A stretch of DNA of 64,000 nucleotides from Thermoanaerobaculia bacterium (GTDB lineage: Bacteria; Acidobacteriota; Thermoanaerobaculia; Multivoradales; JAIOJS01). Location of the stretch: the NCBI GenBank assembly GCA_030429235.1, contig JAUIDB010000013.1:1-64000 (forward strand). The letters run 5' to 3'. Shown here in pieces: positions 60,717 through 64,000 of this stretch (positions are counted from its first letter, which is position 1; every line of letters starts with the position of its first letter). The notes below the pieces were generated by a model, which had not been told where the DNA came from, ran no database searches, and saw only the letters and a program-made list of their open reading frames with translations. A program made the position numbers and the translations under genes.

Positions 60717-61814
60717 TCAGGATGCCAGCAGGACCTCGAGTTCGCGTCGCACTTCCTCGCGGGGGACGGCTGTCGTGATCTGGCCCTTCCCCAAGGCGGC
60801 CGCGAGCACCCAGGCAATGCCATCCTCCCGAGCCTTCTTGTCACGCCCCATCCAGCGGATGAGGTCTTCGGACTGGGTCCTGAGCGATTCCGGCAGATCG
60901 GGCAGGCCGATGGCGTCGATCAGCCGTTCGAGACGGACGGCATCATCTTCCGGGAGCCCACGGGTCACGGAGAGTCGGAGGGCTAACCGCATTCCCCATC
61001 CCACGGCCTCACCGTGGCGCAAGTCTCGGTAGCCGAGGGCACCCTCGAGCGCATGTGCCAAGGTATGTCCGAAGTTCAGCAGCCGACGCTCGTCCGCCTC
61101 CTCGGGGTCTCGAGTGACGACCCCTACCTTGGCCGCCACGGCCCCCGCGACGACGGGTACCCAGGCCTCGGCGTCGCCGGCGAGCAGTCGGGAAAGCCGC
61201 TGCTCCACCCTATCGAGGAGGGGAGGATCGAGTAGAAAGGCCATCTTGATGACCTCGAACAGGCCCGACCGCAGTTCAGCCGCCGGCAGGGTCCCCAGCC
61301 ACCGTGTGTCGGCGACCACTCGCCAAGGATGGTGGAACAGCCCGACGCTGTTCTTGCCAGCGGGCAGATCGACGCCTGTCTTGCCGCCGATCGAAGCATC
61401 GACCTGCGCCAGAAGCGTCGTCGGAAGTTGCACGTACTCGATCCCGCGCAGAAAGCAGCCCGCCACGAAGCCACCCAGATCTCCCACCGATCCGCCGCCG
61501 AGGGTCACGAGTCGACTGTCTCGCTTGCCGCCCTCGGCGAGAAGTCGACGCCAGAGGTCTCCGGCGACCTCCAACGACTTGGCCTCCTCCCCTTCCGGCA
61601 CCGTCAACACGCGATGGTCCAAGGCAGCGGCCAGGAATGGCTCGAGTTCAGCCCCCCAGAGATCCGCCACCCGCTCGGTGGTGATCAGGAACAGGCGTCG
61701 TCCGTCGACCCACCGGGCCAGTGGCTCACGTTCCGCCTCGAGGGCCTCGATCCCCACCGTCAACCGACACACACCTCGAGGGTGCGGCAACTCGATCTGG
61801 TGGAGCTGGCTCAT
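60717..61814 (-). CDS. aroB: 3-dehydroquinate synthase
   Basis: 365 residues. NAD-binding GGGSVGDLGGFVAGCFLRG, the metal-ligand region (FGHTLAHALE, GEAVGWGM) and the conserved Lys/Arg residues (GKTGVDLPAGKNSVG) are intact. It makes 3-dehydroquinate in the shikimate pathway. ATGA overlaps the aspS stop (61811-61814). Confidence 0.95.
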   Translation of the reverse strand: MSQLHQIELPHPRGVCRLTVGIEALEAEREPLARWVDGRRLFLITTERVADLWGAELEPFLAAALDHRVLTVPEGEEAKSLEVAGDLWRRLLAEGGKRDSRLVTLGGGSVGDLGGFVAGCFLRGIEYVQLPTTLLAQVDASIGGKTGVDLPAGKNSVGLFHHPWRVVADTRWLGTLPAAELRSGLFEVIKMAFLLDPPLLDRVEQRLSRLLAGDAEAWVPVVAGAVAAKVGVVTRDPEEADERRLLNFGHTLAHALEGALGYRDLRHGEAVGWGMRLALRLSVTRGLPEDDAVRLERLIDAIGLPDLPESLRTQSEDLIRWMGRDKKAREDGIAWVLAAALGKGQITTAVPREEVRRELEVLLAS

Positions 61815-63568
61815 GCCTCAGAAGACCGGAGGCCCAGCTCCTCGAGTTGCCGGGGATCGACCTCGGCCGGCGCCTTGGTCATCAGGCAGCTGGCCGACGT
61901 GGTCTTGGGAAAAGCGATCACGTCACGGAGCGAGGATGCCCCGGCCATCAGCATCACGATCCGGTCCAGGCCCAGAGCGATGCCACCGTGGGGGGGCGCT
62001 CCGTAGCTCAGCGCGTCGAGGAGAAAACCGAAGCGCTCGCGGGCTTCCTCGGCACTGATTCCCAGGGCTCGGAACGCCTGCTCCTGCACCGCGCGGTCGT
62101 GAATCCGGATCGACCCGCCTCCCAGCTCGAAGCCGTCCATGACCACGTCGTAGCCCCGAGACTGGACGGCACCAGGATCGGACGCGAGGAGGTCTAGATC
62201 GGCCTCCTTCGGAGCGGTGAAGGGATGGTTCATCGAGTAGTAGCGGCCGTCCGCTTCGTCCCACTCCAGCAAGGGGAAGTCAGTGACCCACAGAAACGCA
62301 TGTCGATCGTCGGGAATGAGGTCGTACTCACGCGCCAGCTCGAGCCGCAGGGCGCCGAGGGCCTGGGCCGCCACCTTCTCGCGGCCCGCCACCAGCAGGG
62401 CGAGATCACCGTCCTCGAGCTGGAGAGCTCCGGCCAGCCCCTCGAGCTCGGACGGCTCGAGGACGTTCTTGACCTGAAACTGCAACTCGCCGTCGCGGTG
62501 CCGGAGGGTGAGAGCTCCGGCGGCGCCGTGGCGGCGAGCCAGTTCGGCCCAGCCGTCGACCAGCCGACGGCTGGCGCCCGCCGCTCCCGGCACCGTGAAA
62601 CCTCGCACGACACCACCGTCCGCAGCAGTCTGCCGAAAGGCGCGGAAGCCACTCGCGGCCACGATCGAAGTCAGATCTCGAATCTCGAGGCCAAACCGGA
62701 GGTCAGGCTTGTCGCTCCCGAACCGTCGCATCGCCTCGGCCCAGGGCATTCGCGGGAAGGGCGTAGGCACCTCGATTCCGGCCAGCGGGAAGATCCGCGC
62801 GAACATCCCTTCGATCAGGGCCAAGATATCCTCTTCGTCGACGAACGACATCTCCAGGTCGACCTGGGTGAACTCCGGCTGGCGGTCCGCCCGCAGATCC
62901 TCGTCCCGAAAACAGCGGGCGATCTGGACGTAGCGCTCGAACCCCGACACCATCAACAGCTGCTTGAACAGCTGTGGCGACTGCGGGAGGGCGTAGAAGG
63001 CGTTGGCGTGTACCCGGCTGGGAACGAGGTAGTCGCGAGCCCCCTCCGGCGTCGACCGGGTCAGGATCGGGGTCTCGATCTCGGCGAAACCCTGCTCGTC
63101 ACAGTACTTTCGAATCTCGAGGGCCACGCGATGGCGCAGTCGCAGGTTGCGTTGCAGGTTCGCCCGGCGCAGTTCGAGGTAGCGATACTCGAGCCGTGTC
63201 TCTTCGCTGGCGTCGACCACCCCGTCGACCGCGACCGGAACCGGTTCCGAAGCCGACAAGACCCGCCCCGAGGACGCGATCACCTCGACCTCCCCGGTGG
63301 CCATCTGCGGATTGACCGCCTCCGGTGCCCGTCGGCCGACGGTACCGCGCACTTCGATCACCCATTCGAGTCGCGCCGCGGCCAGGGCCTCGGCGACCTC
63401 GGGAGTCTCCTCGGGATAGATCACGATCTGCACCACCCCGGCCCGATCCCGAAGGTTGATGAACATCACCCCGCCGTGGTTTCGTTGGCTCGCCACCCAG
63501 CCTTGAAGGAGTACCGTTTCCCCCTCCCGGGCGGCGTCGAGCGATCCGGCCAGTGTTCTCTTGCTCAT
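61811..63568 (-). CDS. aspS: aspartate-tRNA ligase
   Basis: 585 residues. An N-terminal OB fold (anticodon), the class II motifs (for example YLVPSRVHANAFYALPQSPQ and FRDEDLRADRQPEFTQVDLE) and a bacterial-type GAD insertion are recognised. It charges tRNA-Asp; whether it is discriminating cannot be decided. It lies 3 bp after hisS and overlaps aroB. Confidence 0.94.
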   Translation of the reverse strand: MSKRTLAGSLDAAREGETVLLQGWVASQRNHGGVMFINLRDRAGVVQIVIYPEETPEVAEALAAARLEWVIEVRGTVGRRAPEAVNPQMATGEVEVIASSGRVLSASEPVPVAVDGVVDASEETRLEYRYLELRRANLQRNLRLRHRVALEIRKYCDEQGFAEIETPILTRSTPEGARDYLVPSRVHANAFYALPQSPQLFKQLLMVSGFERYVQIARCFRDEDLRADRQPEFTQVDLEMSFVDEEDILALIEGMFARIFPLAGIEVPTPFPRMPWAEAMRRFGSDKPDLRFGLEIRDLTSIVAASGFRAFRQTAADGGVVRGFTVPGAAGASRRLVDGWAELARRHGAAGALTLRHRDGELQFQVKNVLEPSELEGLAGALQLEDGDLALLVAGREKVAAQALGALRLELAREYDLIPDDRHAFLWVTDFPLLEWDEADGRYYSMNHPFTAPKEADLDLLASDPGAVQSRGYDVVMDGFELGGGSIRIHDRAVQEQAFRALGISAEEARERFGFLLDALSYGAPPHGGIALGLDRIVMLMAGASSLRDVIAFPKTTSASCLMTKAPAEVDPRQLEELGLRSSEA

Positions 63569-63571
63569 CGT

Positions 63572-64000
63572 CTAGGTCCTCGTTCCGCGATCGTGTGGTG
63601 GCTTCTGCAAGACTTGACCCAGATCGGCGCGTGCCACCTGGCGCTGCTCTCCGAGCTCGAGATCCCTCAGCGTGACATATCCCCCGGCGAGTTCATCGTC
63701 TCCGAGCAGAATCACTTGCCGCACTCCATGCCGGTCCGCTCGCTTCAACGACGACTTCAGCGACCTCGCAGCCAACTCGACGAGACACTCGACACCCGAG
63801 GAGCGCAGTTCTTCGGCCAGAGCCAACGCCTCCGCCGGCGCCACCGCGCCAACCGTGACGACGGTTGCCGGGACCGCAGTCGCTGCCTCCTGACGGAAGG
63901 CCTCGGGTAGGAGATCGATCAACCGGTCTTCGCCGATCGCAAACCCGATCCCGGGGACGGCGCCGCCTCCGAGAGCTGCGACTAGGCCATCGTACCGCCC
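63572..64000 (-). CDS. hisS: histidine-tRNA ligase, C-terminal part (N-terminus cut by window edge)
   Basis: The minus-strand frame is open to the window edge (142 codons). The start of the fragment shows the class II HisRS motif (GRYDGLVAALGG, then GIGFAIGEDRLI), followed by the alpha/beta anticodon-binding domain (about 90 residues; VECLVELAARSLKSSLKRAD and QVILLGDDELAGG). HisZ is a weaker alternative because the complete anticodon domain is present. Confidence 0.9.
   Translation of the reverse strand, partial: GRYDGLVAALGGGAVPGIGFAIGEDRLIDLLPEAFRQEAATAVPATVVTVGAVAPAEALALAEELRSSGVECLVELAARSLKSSLKRADRHGVRQVILLGDDELAGGYVTLRDLELGEQRQVARADLGQVLQKPPHDRGTRT

Overview
The window is high-GC, densely packed bacterial chromosome carrying mostly single-copy housekeeping genes. 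No rRNA, CRISPR array, insertion sequence, integrase or phage gene was seen. Several features fit Acidobacteriota, possibly a Thermoanaerobaculia-like lineage: a small two-haem protein of the reaction-centre cytochrome-c type fused to TPRs, a Ser/Thr kinase carrying TPRs, a MoxR/VWA gene pair, secreted enzymes with an unnamed tandem beta domain, and a membrane pyrophosphatase. This placement is inference from gene content, not phylogeny.

Region 1 (1-19 kb) is accessory and largely secreted or envelope-related. It holds a serine beta-lactamase-like hydrolase (cut by the window edge), an operon of beta-propeller lipoprotein, GMC oxidoreductase and small Tat-like protein, the cytochrome-TPR protein, an alpha/beta hydrolase, a beta-helix-like protein, a CPBP protease, a membrane-anchored AraC regulator beside an amidohydrolase, a flavin reductase coupled to Ada, a thioesterase/methyltransferase/EamA group, a DUF1223 protein, an MBL-fold hydrolase and a second methyltransferase. 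Two short stretches look like decayed genes (983-1247 and 7891-8563).

Region 2 (19-33 kb) is translation and envelope. On the minus strand, in order of transcription, lie Ser/Thr kinase-TPR, a coiled-coil lipoprotein, an HExxH protein, a TPR protein, a LolB-like lipoprotein, ispE, tRNA-Gln, prs, rplY, pth, hppA, and rpsF-rpsR-rplI. The ispE-prs-rplY-pth and rpsF-rpsR-rplI sets are common bacterial neighbours; here hppA, with its own terminator, sits between them.

Region 3 (33-47 kb) contains HU, a site-2 protease, dtd, ssb, nagZ, mutS, tsaB-rimI, a DUF465 protein, psd-pssA with a coupled Usg-like pseudo-dehydrogenase, a large secreted sugar-dehydrogenase-like protein and ferritin.

Region 4 (47-53.6 kb) is a plus-strand run: trxB, a MoxR-type AAA+ ATPase, a VWA protein, a secreted beta-repeat protein and an FHA-TM-TIG protein. 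This is the most system-like locus in the window. Region 5 (53.6-64 kb, minus strand) is hisS-aspS-aroB, an HD-GYP sensor with a Roadblock protein, ftsY, ribD-ribE, an unknown protein and threonine aldolase.

Two genome-wide habits are visible. Adjacent genes are often coupled by 4-bp NTGA stop/start overlaps using ATG, GTG, TTG and apparently once CTG. Several genes have a -10 box only 6-9 nt before the start codon, which predicts leaderless mRNAs alongside genes with clear Shine-Dalgarno sites.
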